A stretch of 64,000 nucleotides of DNA from Cupriavidus basilensis OR16 (lineage in GTDB: Bacteria; Pseudomonadota; Gammaproteobacteria; Burkholderiales; Burkholderiaceae), in contig NZ_AHJE01000058.1 of assembly GCF_000243095.1 (NCBI RefSeq), forward strand, positions 1-64,000, read 5' to 3'. Below the pieces are notes generated by a model, which was not told where the DNA came from, ran no database searches, and saw nothing but the letters and a program-made list of their open reading frames with translations. Position numbers and translations under genes: made by a program. This document shows positions 8,960 through 18,310 of the stretch, piece after piece. Within the stretch, counting starts at the first letter, position 1; each line of letters begins with the position of its first letter.

Positions 8960-9901
8960 ATGACCGCCACCACGCATTCCAAGAACTTCTTCCGTCTGGA
9001 GACCTATCTCCAGTCGCAGACGGGCCGTGCCATCGGCGATTTCAAGATGATCGAGGATGGCGACACGGTGCTGGTGTGCCTGTCCGGCGGCAAGGACTCG
9101 TACACCATGCTGTCGGTGCTGATGGCGCTGCAAAAGCGCGCACCGGTCAAGTTCAAGCTGATCGCGATGAACCTGGACCAGAAGCAGCCGGGCTTTCCCG
9201 CGCACATCCTGCCCGCCTACCTGAAGTCGGTGGGCGTGGAGTATGTGATCGTCGACGCGGATACCTATTCCATCGTCAAGGAGAAGGTGCCCGAGGGCAA
9301 GACCACCTGCTCGCTGTGCTCGCGCTTGCGCCGCGGCGTGATCTACCGTACCGCCAAGGAACTCGGCGCCAACAAGATCGCGCTGGGCCACCATCGCGAC
9401 GACATCATCCAGACCTTCTTCCTGAACCTGTTCTTTGGCGGCAAGATGAAGGCGATGCCGCCCAAGCTGGCCACCGACGACGGCCAGCACATCGTGATCC
9501 GCCCGCTGGCCTATTGCCCTGAAAAGGACATCGCCAGCTACGCGCGCGCAATGGAATACCCGATCATCCCGTGCAACCTGTGCGGCTCGCAGGAAAACCT
9601 GCAACGCAAGAAGGTCAAGGAAATGGTGCTGGAGTGGGAGCGGACCAATCCGGGGCGCACCGACAATATCTTTGCCGCGCTGCGCAGCGTGGTGCCGTCG
9701 CATCTGGCCGATACCGATCTGTTCGATTTCAACGGGCTGGCAACCGGCCTGGCCAAGGTGGACGAGGCCGCGCTGTTCGGCGAGACCACCTTCTCCCAGC
9801 AGCCGCTGGTCTTTGCGGGCGGCCTGGAAGAGAACAAGCTGGAATTCGTGCGCTTCGAGAAGTCCGCGCCCGCCAGCGCGGCGCAGCCTGCCGCCGAATA
9901 G
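8960..9901 (+). CDS. ttcA: tRNA 2-thiocytidine(32) synthetase
   Basis: ATP- and Fe-S-dependent thiolation of C32 in a subset of tRNAs. PP-loop ATPase motif CLSGGKDSYTML at about residue 48. CxxC Fe-S cysteines appear in TTCSLCSRLRRG. ALGHHRDDIIQTFFLNLF and IIPCNLCGSQ follow, the latter holding a second cysteine pair. Product 313 residues, normal for TtcA. The ATG at 8960 is preceded by a 158 bp gap after folB; an in-frame extension upstream to 8669 lacks family similarity and overlaps folB, so it was rejected. Confidence 0.95.
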   Translation: MTATTHSKNFFRLETYLQSQTGRAIGDFKMIEDGDTVLVCLSGGKDSYTMLSVLMALQKRAPVKFKLIAMNLDQKQPGFPAHILPAYLKSVGVEYVIVDADTYSIVKEKVPEGKTTCSLCSRLRRGVIYRTAKELGANKIALGHHRDDIIQTFFLNLFFGGKMKAMPPKLATDDGQHIVIRPLAYCPEKDIASYARAMEYPIIPCNLCGSQENLQRKKVKEMVLEWERTNPGRTDNIFAALRSVVPSHLADTDLFDFNGLATGLAKVDEAALFGETTFSQQPLVFAGGLEENKLEFVRFEKSAPASAAQPAAE

Positions 9902-9927
9902 GCTACGGGCCGGCTCGCGGCCCCTGG

Positions 9928-10872
9928 TCAGTTCTCAGCGCGCGTTGGCCGGGGTGCCGCCGCATTGGCGGTGCCATCGCGCATCAACGCGTTCGCGTCA
10001 TCGATCCACTTCTGGAAGCGCTCAGCCGCGTGCGCCTTCTGCTCCGGCGTGGTCAGGTTGGCAATGGTCACGGTAAGCGCCAGCCCGGCCTCGTTATTGG
10101 CGTCGTAACGGGCATTGCGCTCCCGCGTAGGCGGGTTCTGCCAGTGATCGCCATAGCGCCTTAGCATCTCCACGACCTGGGCCTTGGGCGGATGCTCGGC
10201 CTGCACCTGGCGCGCCAGCGCGAGCCATTCCTGCTGGCGCTTGACGCGCTCCGCGTAGCGCGCCTCGGCGCCCTGCACCACGGGCGCCATGGCGAGGCGA
10301 ATAGTGGCCTCCTGGTCACTCGAGAAACGTCCGTAGACCAGACGCGCGTAGTCCATCACCTTGTCGAAGCGAGCTTCCTCGCGGGCAGCCAGGTCGGGGC
10401 GCAGGTATTCCTTGCGGTACTTGGCGTTGGTGTCGGCGAATTTCTTCTCCATGCGGACGATCTGCTCAGGTGTTAGCGTCAGCAGCAGGTCGGCCACGTC
10501 GGGCGCGGAGCGATCGAAGGCGACGCGTGCCAGGCGCTGGGCGTCGTCCTGGATCTTGCCGAGCGCGGCGGCGGAGACCGGTTGCTGTACTTCGCTCTTG
10601 GCCTGGCGCAGCAGGCCGGCGATCTCGGGCAACTGATCCTTGCGGTGCCAGGCGAAGAAGCGTGCGATGGCATCACGGGTGAGGGGTTCCTGGCTGGCGG
10701 AGACGTCGACGTAGTTGTCAATCCACCAGTAGGCGAGCCGGTCGCCCTGCTGGTAGCCTAGCTTGAGGGCACTGCAGGCCGTCAGGGCGAACACGGCTGT
10801 GACCAGAAAGAGACGCCGGAGACAGTCCCTGCGCAGGAAGGGATAAGCGGTCAAACGGCGCAAAACCCCCAT
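9928..10872 (-). CDS. DUF6279-type lipoprotein
   Basis: Predicted lipoprotein of unknown function. A basic N-terminus is followed by a hydrophobic stretch and the lipobox LFLVTAVFALTACS, which places the acylated Cys near residue 33. The mature part begins LKLGYQQGDRLAYWWIDNYVD, the typical opening of this family, and continues as a charged helical protein of 314 residues total. ATG 10872 was chosen because it places the signal sequence at the N-terminus; an upstream extension to 11037 would bury it. Convergent with ttcA and divergent from glmU (about 180 bp between starts). The Asp after Cys+1 sorting signal is absent, so outer-membrane retention is likely. Confidence 0.83.
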   Translation of the reverse strand: MGVLRRLTAYPFLRRDCLRRLFLVTAVFALTACSALKLGYQQGDRLAYWWIDNYVDVSASQEPLTRDAIARFFAWHRKDQLPEIAGLLRQAKSEVQQPVSAAALGKIQDDAQRLARVAFDRSAPDVADLLLTLTPEQIVRMEKKFADTNAKYRKEYLRPDLAAREEARFDKVMDYARLVYGRFSSDQEATIRLAMAPVVQGAEARYAERVKRQQEWLALARQVQAEHPPKAQVVEMLRRYGDHWQNPPTRERNARYDANNEAGLALTVTIANLTTPEQKAHAAERFQKWIDDANALMRDGTANAAAPRPTRAEN

Positions 10873-11051
10873 GATAGAATCCTTTTCCGCGCGTTTTGGC
10901 AGCTGATCGCGCCCGTATTTCCCGACCGTTGCTGGCTTTGCCGCCGGTTTCAGGGTTCGGGCCAGGATCCTGGCCAACGCTGCCGGCCCCCGGGATCTCC
11001 GAGGGGGTGATTCATACTGTTGACTGGACACACTCACTTAGGACCCTCCTT

Positions 11052-12420
11052 GTGAATATCGTCATTCTCGCCGCAGGAATGGGCAAGCGGATGAACTCCG
11101 CGCTGCCCAAGGTCCTGCATCCTCTCGCTGGCCGGCCGCTGCTTGCGCATGTGATTGAGGCGGCGCGCAAATTGTTGCCGACCCGGCTCGTGGTGGTGGT
11201 TGGGCATGGTGCCGACCGCGTGCGCGAGGCGGTTGGCGCGCCAGACGTTGCCTTCGCCCTGCAGGCCGAGCAGCTTGGCACCGGCCATGCCGTGGCGCAG
11301 GCGCTCCCGTTGCTCGACTGCTCGACGACAGCCAGCCGACGCTGGTGCTGTACGGCGACGTGCCGCTGCCGAAGCCGCCACGCTGCAGCGCCTGGTGGAC
11401 GCGGCCGGCAGCGAGCGCTTCGGCATCCTGACGGTCGAAATGGAGGACCCCACCGGCTATGGCCGCATCGTGCGCGAGGCGGGCAAGATCGTGCGCATCG
11501 TCGAGCAAAAGGATGCCAGCGAGCCGCAGCGCGCCATCCGTGAAATCAACACCGGCATCATCCTGGCGCCCACCGGCCCGCTGCGCCGCTGGCTGTCCAC
11601 GCTGCGCAACGACAACGCCCAGGGCGAGTATTACCTGACCGACGCGGTCGAGCGTGCGGTGGCGGACGGCATGGAAGTGGTTTCCGCCCAGCCCAGGGCG
11701 CTGTGGGAAACGCTGGGCGTGAACAGCAAGGTGCAGCTCGCCGAGCTGGAGCGCATCCATCAGCGCAACCTGGCGCAGCGCCTGCTGGAAGCCGGCGTGA
11801 CGCTGCTGGATCCGGCACGCATCGATATCCGCGGCGAGCTCACCTGCGGGCGCGACGTCACCATCGACGTGAACTGCGTGTTCGAAGGCCGCGTGCACCT
11901 GGAAGACGGCGCGCATATCGGCGCCAACTGCGTGCTGCGCAACAGCACCGTGGGCGCTGGCGCGCGGGTGCAGCCGTTCTGCCATTTCGAGGATGCCAGC
12001 GTTGGCGCGGCCGGCCGCATCGGCCCTTACGCGCGCCTGCGTCCCGGCACGGTGCTGGGCGAGGATGTGCATATCGGCAACTTCGTCGAGGTCAAGAACA
12101 GCCAGATCGCCGCGCACAGCAAGGCCAACCACCTTGCCTACGTGGGCGACGCCACGGTCGGCTCGCGCGTCAACATCGGCGCGGGCACCATCACCTGCAA
12201 CTACGATGGCGCGAACAAGTACCGTACCGTCATCGAGGATGATGTCTTTATCGGTTCCGATACGCAACTGGTCGCGCCGGTGACCGTGCGCCGCGGCGCC
12301 ACCATTGGTGCCGGGACCACGCTGACCAAGGAGGCGGCGGCTGACAAGTTGACGCTGTCGCGCTCCAAGCAGATGACGCTCGACGCGTGGCAGCGTCCGG
12401 TCAAGCAAGCCAAGAAATAA
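11052..12420 (+). CDS. glmU: Bifunctional GlmU: UDP-GlcNAc pyrophosphorylase / GlcN-1-P acetyltransferase (two indels)
   Basis: Last two steps of UDP-GlcNAc synthesis. The N-terminal uridyltransferase has LAAGMGKRM at residue 6 and LGTGHAVAQA. The C-terminal left-handed beta-helix has hexapeptide repeats plus IGPYARLRPGT, GNFVEVKNS, SKANHLAYVGDA and NIGAGTITCNYDG. It starts at GTG 11052. The reading frame breaks twice: TGCTCGAC is tandemly duplicated (11311-11318, 11319-11326), and a base is missing near 11367 (PLPKPP where PLTEAA is expected). Correcting both gives about 453 residues, normal size. The gene is normally essential, so either a sequence error or a truly compromised copy must be considered. 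Confidence 0.9.
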
Positions 12421-12429
12421 GCCCCGCCA

Positions 12430-12456
12430 CCGCCCGGCCGGGATACGGCCGGGCGG
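12430..12456 (+). terminator. GC-rich hairpin between glmU and glmS
   Basis: Perfect 10-bp arms CCGCCCGGCC and GGCCGGGCGG with a 7-nt loop, starting 10 bp after the glmU stop. There is no T-run, so it may act as an attenuator or mRNA-stabilising structure rather than a strong intrinsic terminator. Confidence 0.45.
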
Positions 12457-12540
12457 CAATGGCAACTCGCGGGAGACGGCAGCGCCGTCCTCGCGCCTAT
12501 CATCCGGTGCGGCCGTGTCCGCGCCCTGTGGGAGAAGAAT

Positions 12541-14379
12541 ATGTGCGGCATCGTCGGCGCGGTTTCCTCGCGCAATATCGTTCCGGTCCTGATCGAAGGA
12601 CTGCGTCGCCTCGAGTATCGTGGCTATGATTCCTGTGGCGTGGCGGTCGTGCGCGACGACGCGCTCGAGCGCGCCCGCACGGTGTCGCGCGTGGCCGACC
12701 TGGACGAGCAGACCCGCGCGTCGGGCCTGTCCGGCATGACCGGCGTGGCGCATACGCGCTGGGCCACGCACGGCAAGCCCGACACCACCAACGCGCATCC
12801 GCATTTCTCGGGCGAGTCCATCGCGCTGGTGCACAACGGCATCATCGAGAACTACGAACCGCTGCGCGAAGAACTGCGCGCAGCCGGCTACGGTTTCGAG
12901 TCGCAGACCGACACCGAAGTGGTAGCCCACCTGATCCACCAGGTCTACACCTACCCGAGCAGCGCTACGCGCGGCGACCTGTTCGCCTCGGTGCGCGCCG
13001 TGACCAAGCGCCTGCACGGTGCCTACGCCATCGCCGTGTTCTCCAAGGACCATCCGGAACGCGTGGTCGGCGCACGCGCCGGCTCGCCGCTGGTGGTCGC
13101 GCTGGGCGACAACGAATCCTTCCTGGCTTCCGACGCGCTGGCCGTGGCGGGTACCGCCAACCGCATCATCTACCTGGAAGAAGGCGACGTGGTGGAGATC
13201 ACCCGCGAAGGCGCCACCATCTGCGACGTGCACGACCACCTGGTCAAGCGCGAAGTGCGCGTGGTGGAGACGCACGCCGCGGCTGTGGAACTGGGCCCGT
13301 ACCGCCACTTCATGCAGAAGGAGATCTTCGAGCAGCCGCGCGCGCTCGGCGATACGCTGGAAGGCATCGACGCCATTACGCCGGAACTGTTCGGCGAGAC
13401 CGCCCAGAGCGTGTTCAGCGAGATCGACAGTGTGCTGATCCTGGCTTGCGGCACCAGCTATTACTCGGGATGCACCGCCAAGTACTGGCTCGAATCCGTC
13501 GCCAGGATCCCGACCCAGGTCGAAGTCGCGAGCGAATACCGCTACCGCGAGACCGTACCCAATCCGCGCGCGCTGGTGGTGGTGATCTCGCAGTCCGGCG
13601 AAACCGCCGATACCATGGCTGCCCTGCGCCATGCCAAGTCGCTGGGCCACACGCATACCCTGGCGGTGTGCAACGTGGCCACCAGCGCCATGGTGCGTGA
13701 AACCGAGCTGCGCTTCCTGACCCGCGCCGGCACCGAGATCGGCGTGGCGTCGACCAAGGCCTTCACCACCCAGCTCGCCGCGCTGTACATGCTGACCCTG
13801 GCGCTGGCCAAGGTGCGTGGCCGGCTCACGGCCGAGGCCGAAGCCGCCGCGCTGACCAACCTGCGCCACCTGCCTGTGGCCCTGCACGGCGTGCTGGCGC
13901 TGGAGCCGCAGATCATCTCCTGGTCCGAGGACTTTGCCCGCCGCGAGAACGCGCTGTTCCTGGGCCGTGGCCTGCACTACCCGATCGCCCTGGAAGGCGC
14001 GCTCAAGCTCAAGGAAATCTCGTACATCCACGCCGAAGCCTATCCGGCCGGCGAGCTCAAGCACGGCCCGCTGGCACTGGTGACCGAGGCCATGCCGGTG
14101 GTCACGGTGGCGCCCAACGACGCGCTGCTGGAAAAGCTGAAGTCCAACATCCAGGAAGTGCGCGCCCGCGGCGGCCGGCTCTATGTGTTCGCCGACAGCG
14201 ACACCCACATCCATTCCACCGAGGGCATCCAGGTGATCCGCCTGCCCGAACACTACGGCGACCTGTCCCCTATCCTGCACGTGGTGCCGCTGCAATTGCT
14301 GGCGTACCACACCGCCTGTGCGCGTGGCACTGACGTGGACAAGCCGCGTAACCTGGCCAAATCGGTCACGGTGGAGTAA
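12541..14379 (+). CDS. glmS: Glutamine--fructose-6-phosphate aminotransferase (isomerizing)
   Basis: First committed step of amino-sugar synthesis: fructose-6-P plus glutamine gives glucosamine-6-P. The N-terminal class II glutaminase begins MCGIVGAVSS (the processed nucleophile is Cys2), with HTRWATHGKP and HNGIIENY. Two SIS domains follow, with ACGTSYYSG, VVISQSGETADT, STKAFTTQ and EIGVAS. The C-terminus reads GTDVDKPRNLAKSVTVE, the highly conserved tail with the isomerase Lys. Product 612 residues, complete. It lies 120 bp after glmU and supplies the same pathway. No glmS ribozyme is expected in this lineage and none was seen in the short leader. Confidence 0.97.
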   Translation: MCGIVGAVSSRNIVPVLIEGLRRLEYRGYDSCGVAVVRDDALERARTVSRVADLDEQTRASGLSGMTGVAHTRWATHGKPDTTNAHPHFSGESIALVHNGIIENYEPLREELRAAGYGFESQTDTEVVAHLIHQVYTYPSSATRGDLFASVRAVTKRLHGAYAIAVFSKDHPERVVGARAGSPLVVALGDNESFLASDALAVAGTANRIIYLEEGDVVEITREGATICDVHDHLVKREVRVVETHAAAVELGPYRHFMQKEIFEQPRALGDTLEGIDAITPELFGETAQSVFSEIDSVLILACGTSYYSGCTAKYWLESVARIPTQVEVASEYRYRETVPNPRALVVVISQSGETADTMAALRHAKSLGHTHTLAVCNVATSAMVRETELRFLTRAGTEIGVASTKAFTTQLAALYMLTLALAKVRGRLTAEAEAAALTNLRHLPVALHGVLALEPQIISWSEDFARRENALFLGRGLHYPIALEGALKLKEISYIHAEAYPAGELKHGPLALVTEAMPVVTVAPNDALLEKLKSNIQEVRARGGRLYVFADSDTHIHSTEGIQVIRLPEHYGDLSPILHVVPLQLLAYHTACARGTDVDKPRNLAKSVTVE

Positions 14380-14409
14380 CGCAAGCGATCGCGATAGATG
14401 CAAGCCGCG

Positions 14410-14451
14410 CCGCGCGGCATGGCCGGGAAAGCCTGGCCGGCCGCGCGGTTT
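14410..14451 (+). terminator. Candidate terminator after glmS
   Basis: Arms CCGCGCGGC (14410-14418) and GCCGCGCGG (14440-14448) pair perfectly and are followed by TTT. The internal segment can add GGCC pairing. Located 30 bp beyond the glmS stop. The T-run is short, hence moderate confidence. Confidence 0.5.
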
Positions 14452-14951
14452 GGCCGGCATGGGTAAGTGTGTATTCATGCCAGTTGCCGGTGGAGGGCGC
14501 GCGGCCAGATGGCCGGCTTCGCGCCGATGCTGGTGTCAGGATGGCCTTTGCGCTCACCGCTCGCTATCGGTGAGTTGCCGACTTTGATATCGGCCAACGC
14601 CGACGGGGCGCGCAATACGCCCGTTCGACTCATTCGACTCATTCGTTTGGCGGGCTTGAATAATCCGGGCCAATGGCCAAAAATCTCGCACTGCTTGTGT
14701 TTTCGCCGAAGACGCGCCCGACACAAGGCCTTCTGCAGGTGCAGGCAAGCAGGAAGACGATAAAAAGATAAAACACCAAATACGAATATGCGGACCAGGT
14801 GCTCTAGGAGTCCCGCCGCACACCTTGCCTCGGGAATGACTGAAGATTGGCTTGCCGGGTGGTGTCCAAGCCGCCCAGGATGGCTGGCTTGTCCAGTTGG
14901 TGGCATCACGCGCCCGCAGCGCTGTCATGCGCGGCCGCCCGGCTTCGCCTC
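14452..14951. other. Intergenic region before the two-component system
   Basis: About 500 bp with no convincing gene. It holds a tandem 9-bp unit TTCGACTCA (two and a half copies, 14624-14645) and an AT-rich stretch near 14758-14790 (GATAAAAAGATAAAA, then TACGAATATG) that could carry the promoter of the histidine kinase. No recognisable RNA gene was found. Confidence 0.5.
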
Positions 14952-16919
14952 ATGACCGTCGCCAACCCGGCCTGGCGCCATGGTGCAGGCGCAGCGCTGG
15001 CCCGCCACCTTCATGCTGCCGGTGTCATCGCCATGCTGGCGTGCTTGCTGGCGGCACGGGCCTGGGCCTCCGATGCCAGCCCGCTGCCCCTGCAAAGCCC
15101 CGATGTGTCCTGGTTGCGCGATCCGGGCAGGCGCTTCACGATCACGCAGGTAGCCGCGCTTGCCAACGGCTTCCAGCCACTGGTCGGGGGCCTGAGCGAG
15201 GGCTATACCCACGACGTGGTCTGGTTCAAGGTGGTGCTGCCCGCGGCGGCGCAGGGTAACGAGCGCTGGCTGGAGATCTGGCCCGGCGCGCTCGATGATG
15301 TGCGCCTGTACCAGGCGGGCACGAACGGCGCCTGGGTGGAGCGCCGCAGCGGCAATGCGCTGCCCTTCAACGCGCGCGACGGGTCCGATGGGCGCTATCG
15401 CAACCTGGCCTTCCGGCTTGCGCAGGCGCGGCCGGGCGACGTGCTGTACTTGCGCATCCAGACCACAGGCACGATGGTCGTTGCGTTGCGGCTGTGGCGT
15501 GCGTCCGCGCTGCATGCGGCAAGCGCAACCGCCAATCTTGCCTATGGCATGCACCTGGGTTTCATGGCCACGGTAGTGCTCTTCTACCTGGCGGCCTGGT
15601 TGCTGACCCGCCGGGCGCTCTACGGGGTTTTTTCCCTGATCGTGGCCGTTGCTACCCTGCGCTGGTTTGCCGCCGACGGACTGGCCAGCCAGTTTCTCTT
15701 TCCGCGCGATGCTGCCGTGCCGCTGCTGGCCGCCAAGGCCTTGGTGGGGCTGCAATGGGCGTGCGCCAGCCTGTTCGTGATCAGCCTGCTGCAACTGCGG
15801 GAGCGCGCGCCGCGCCTGCTGCGCTACTACCAGGGCCTCATGCTGGCGGCCCTGGCGGTCGCCTTGTCGTCATCGAGCGATCACTACGGTGACGCGGTAT
15901 CCGTGCTTTATGTCGGCGTGTTGCTGGGGCAATGGTTCTCGATTCCTGTCCATCTTCGCCTGTGGCGTACCGGGGGGGCTTCCGGACGGCTGGTCGCGGC
16001 TTCGCTCTCGCTGTATTGCCTCGTCATCCTGCACGACTGCCTTGGTGCGTTCGGCCTGCTGCCGATGAGCCCCTTTGCCCTGCGAAGCGGACGCCTGCTT
16101 GATCTACCGCTCATGCTGGCGCTGCACCTGACCATTGTGCTGCGCGTGCGCGATGCCGAAAGCGAGCGCAAGAGGGCGCAGGAGCAGGCCAGCGAGGCCG
16201 TGGCATCTTCCCTGCGCGAACGGGTTGCGTTCGCGGATCAAAGCCGTTTGCTCGCGATGATGACGCACGAGGTCCGCACGCCGGTGGCGGTGATCGACGC
16301 CGCGGCCTATAGCCTGCGCCTGCTCGATGATATCGGCGGCGACCGCGGGCAGCGCGAGAGCCGCTACCAGAGCATCCAGCTGGCGGTGCGGCGGCTCAAG
16401 CTGCTGATGGAACTGGCCGAGACGCGCGAGCGGCTGGTGCCCGGCGAACAGCAACTCGACGCTGCGCCGTTTGCCCTCGCCGAGCTCAGCCGCGACGTAC
16501 TCGCGTCGCTCGAGCCGCACGCGGCGGGCCGTGTATCCCTGAGGGCCGCGGCGGTGTTGCCCCGGCTCAATGGGGATGTCCGCCTGCTGCACTTCGCCTT
16601 GCTCAACCTGCTCGACAACGCGGTCAAGTACGCTTACCCGCTGAGCCCCATCCTGATCGACATCGCCGCGGGTATGCGCGAAGGCGTGCGCGGCGTGGTC
16701 TGGCGCATACGCGACCAGGGGCCCGGCGTGCCGCTGGGCAAGGAAGATGTGATCTTCGAGAAATTCCACCGGCTCGGCGAGATTGCCGACCAGCCGGGTC
16801 TCGGGCTGGGCCTGCCGCTGGCGCGCAAGATCGTGGAGCTGCATGGCGGGACGCTGCGTTGTGATCCGGGCTGGCACGAGGGGGCCTGCTTCGTGGCCTG
16901 GCTGCCGGAGGCCGCATGA
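14952..16919 (+). CDS. Sensor histidine kinase with 7TMR-DISM sensor region
   Basis: Inner-membrane sensor kinase, 655 residues. A signal peptide (AACLLAARAWAS region) precedes a periplasmic 7TMR-DISMED2-like beta domain (about 45-190: YTHDVVWFKVVLP, WLEIWPGALDDVRLYQ), seven predicted membrane segments (about 200-400) and a cytosolic kinase core. Kinase motifs: H-box MMTHEVRTPVAVI, N-box LLNLLDNAVKYAY, G1 RDQGPGVP, F-box IFEKFHRL, G2 GLGLGLPLA. ATG 14952 places the signal sequence at the N-terminus; the frame extends 35 codons upstream without support. It overlaps the response regulator ATG by 4 nt (ATGA). The ligand is unknown; DISM domains often bind small carbohydrates or similar metabolites. 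Confidence 0.88.
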   Translation: MTVANPAWRHGAGAALARHLHAAGVIAMLACLLAARAWASDASPLPLQSPDVSWLRDPGRRFTITQVAALANGFQPLVGGLSEGYTHDVVWFKVVLPAAAQGNERWLEIWPGALDDVRLYQAGTNGAWVERRSGNALPFNARDGSDGRYRNLAFRLAQARPGDVLYLRIQTTGTMVVALRLWRASALHAASATANLAYGMHLGFMATVVLFYLAAWLLTRRALYGVFSLIVAVATLRWFAADGLASQFLFPRDAAVPLLAAKALVGLQWACASLFVISLLQLRERAPRLLRYYQGLMLAALAVALSSSSDHYGDAVSVLYVGVLLGQWFSIPVHLRLWRTGGASGRLVAASLSLYCLVILHDCLGAFGLLPMSPFALRSGRLLDLPLMLALHLTIVLRVRDAESERKRAQEQASEAVASSLRERVAFADQSRLLAMMTHEVRTPVAVIDAAAYSLRLLDDIGGDRGQRESRYQSIQLAVRRLKLLMELAETRERLVPGEQQLDAAPFALAELSRDVLASLEPHAAGRVSLRAAAVLPRLNGDVRLLHFALLNLLDNAVKYAYPLSPILIDIAAGMREGVRGVVWRIRDQGPGVPLGKEDVIFEKFHRLGEIADQPGLGLGLPLARKIVELHGGTLRCDPGWHEGACFVAWLPEAA

Positions 16920-17672
16920 CGGCTTTCGCCGCTTCCGATGCCGCCGCAAGCGGGATGTCCGAGCGGGTTCCCATTGCGCTGGTGGAGGACAACGAGCGTC
17001 TGCGCACGGAGCTGGTCTTTCACTTGACCCACGCCGGCTACGCGGTCGCGGGCCTGCCCGACGGGGCCGCGCTGGACGCGCACCTGGCGGGCCGGCCGTG
17101 CCGGGTGCTGGTACTCGACCTGGGCCTTCCGGATGAGGATGGGTTGTCGATCTGCGAGCGGCTGCGCCGTACCCGGCCCGACCTGGGCATCATCATGCTG
17201 ACCGCGCGCGGCATGGCGCACCACCGGCTCGCCGGGCTGCGCGGTGGCGCCGACGCCTATCTCGTCAAGCCGGCGCGCACGGAAGAGCTGCTATTGGTGA
17301 TCGCCAACCTGCTGCGCCGCCTTGGCCCCGTCGCGCCCGAGCATCCTTTGCCGCCATTGGCTGGCCGCGCGCCTCGATGCGCGCCGCCTCACGGCCATCA
17401 CGCCGGATGGCAACGCGCTTTTGCTAACGCGCGTGGAAAGCCAGCTGTTGCAGGCCTTGCGACGCAGTGCACCCGATCCGGCCGACCGCCGGCAACTGGT
17501 GGAGGCGCTGGGTGGCAACTACCTTGACTTCGACGAGCACCGGATCGAGGTCGCCATCAGCCGGCTGCGCGGCAAGCTCTCGCAGGCGTGGCCGCATGGC
17601 CCGGTGATCCGCACCGTGCGCGGCGTTGGCTACCTGCTGGTGCAGCGCTGGCTGGGCCAGGCCGAGGGATAG
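16916..17672 (+). CDS. OmpR/PhoB-like response regulator (frameshifted near 17320-17370)
   Basis: Cognate regulator of the overlapping kinase. The receiver domain shows the acidic pair in LVEDNERLR, phospho-acceptor Asp in VLVLDLGLPDEDG, Thr in IIMLTARG and Lys in AYLVKPAR. A DNA-binding winged-helix (Trans_reg_C) domain follows, but only after a +1 change of frame. The first frame continues to a nonsense stop at 17527, while the other frame carries WLAARLDARRLTAITPDG, VESQLLQALRR, and VAISRLRGKL to IRTVRGVGYLLV, ending at 17672. Corrected length about 251 residues. A real lesion would leave a receiver-only protein; a sequence error is more likely. Confidence 0.82.
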
Positions 17673-17716
17673 CGCTGAGCGGCCGGCGGTGCGCGTTCGT
17701 GACCTTTCTGAGGACT

Positions 17717-17766
17717 TGTGCGTATTTGTGAGTATTCGTGAGTATTCGTGAGTATTTGTGAGCTTT
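17717..17766. repeat. Five tandem 10-bp repeats (TGTGAGTATT type)
   Basis: Units TGTGCGTATT, TGTGAGTATT, CGTGAGTATT (twice) and TGTGAGCTTT run without gaps 45 bp after the response regulator stop. The 10-bp period places each unit on the same DNA face, as in direct-repeat sites of OmpR-family regulators. Could be an operator for the adjacent regulator or simple tandem slippage. Confidence 0.7.
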
Positions 17767-17890
17767 GCTGGCACGGATTTTTGTATCCTCACCCCCCGTC
17801 AGGGGGCTGGGCGGTTGGTTTAAGGGACTCGAGCGCCGCGCGGGGAAGCTTGATGCCCGCCGTACCTGGGAAAGGAAGCGTGGAGCAAGA

Positions 17891-18211
17891 ATGAGGCAGA
17901 GCGAGCTATTGGGAAGAGTGGCCAACGGGGCGATCCTGCGCGTCACTCGCGATCCCTGGGGCCGGCTCCTGCCAAGTGTCGTGCTGGCGGAACCTGGCTC
18001 GCATGGCAGCGACGAGGTCGTTCACCGCTGGCAGATTCGCAAGATGATGGATTCAGGTTTGCTGCAGTACGACGGCACCACGGCCGAGGACTCCAGCGCG
18101 TATGTCGCCACCTCTGCCGGACTTGCGATTGGCAATGCCTGGAATCGCGCGAAGGCGAGGGCCAGGATGGCCGGGCCACCTCCCGCCGGCCCGGCGCAGG
18201 GCTCGGACTAG
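17891..18211 (+). CDS. Hypothetical protein, 106 residues
   Basis: Not recognised. Starts MRQSELLGRVANGAILRVTRDPWGRLLPSVV at ATG 17891, with purine-rich sequence upstream (GGAAAGGAAGCGTGGAGCAAGA). It is soluble and rather basic, with a central HRWQIRKMMDSGLLQYDGTT segment that could be a small helix-turn-helix or winged fold, and no membrane segment or signal peptide. A longer in-frame start at 17765 overlaps the tandem repeats and is less likely. It lies alone between the two-component genes and the convergent HDOD gene. Codon usage (GC at third positions) looks coding. Confidence 0.55.
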   Translation: MRQSELLGRVANGAILRVTRDPWGRLLPSVVLAEPGSHGSDEVVHRWQIRKMMDSGLLQYDGTTAEDSSAYVATSAGLAIGNAWNRAKARARMAGPPPAGPAQGSD

Positions 18212-18310
18212 ATCAGTCCTGGCCCATCGGCTCCTCGGGATGTGTCATTGCCATGGCGCCCATCGCAGGATCAGCGCATCGCGCCTTCGCGCCAGGACGC
18301 CTTTGCTGGC

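Noticed and set aside
12421..12540. glmS ribozyme in the glmS leader
   Set aside because: Only 120 bp with a simple hairpin; no ribozyme core, and the element is known from Gram-positive bacteria.
11062..14478. 1138-codon open frame antisense to glmU and glmS
   Set aside because: It mirrors third-position GC of two well-recognised genes; the translation is Arg/His/Gly-rich with no family motif.
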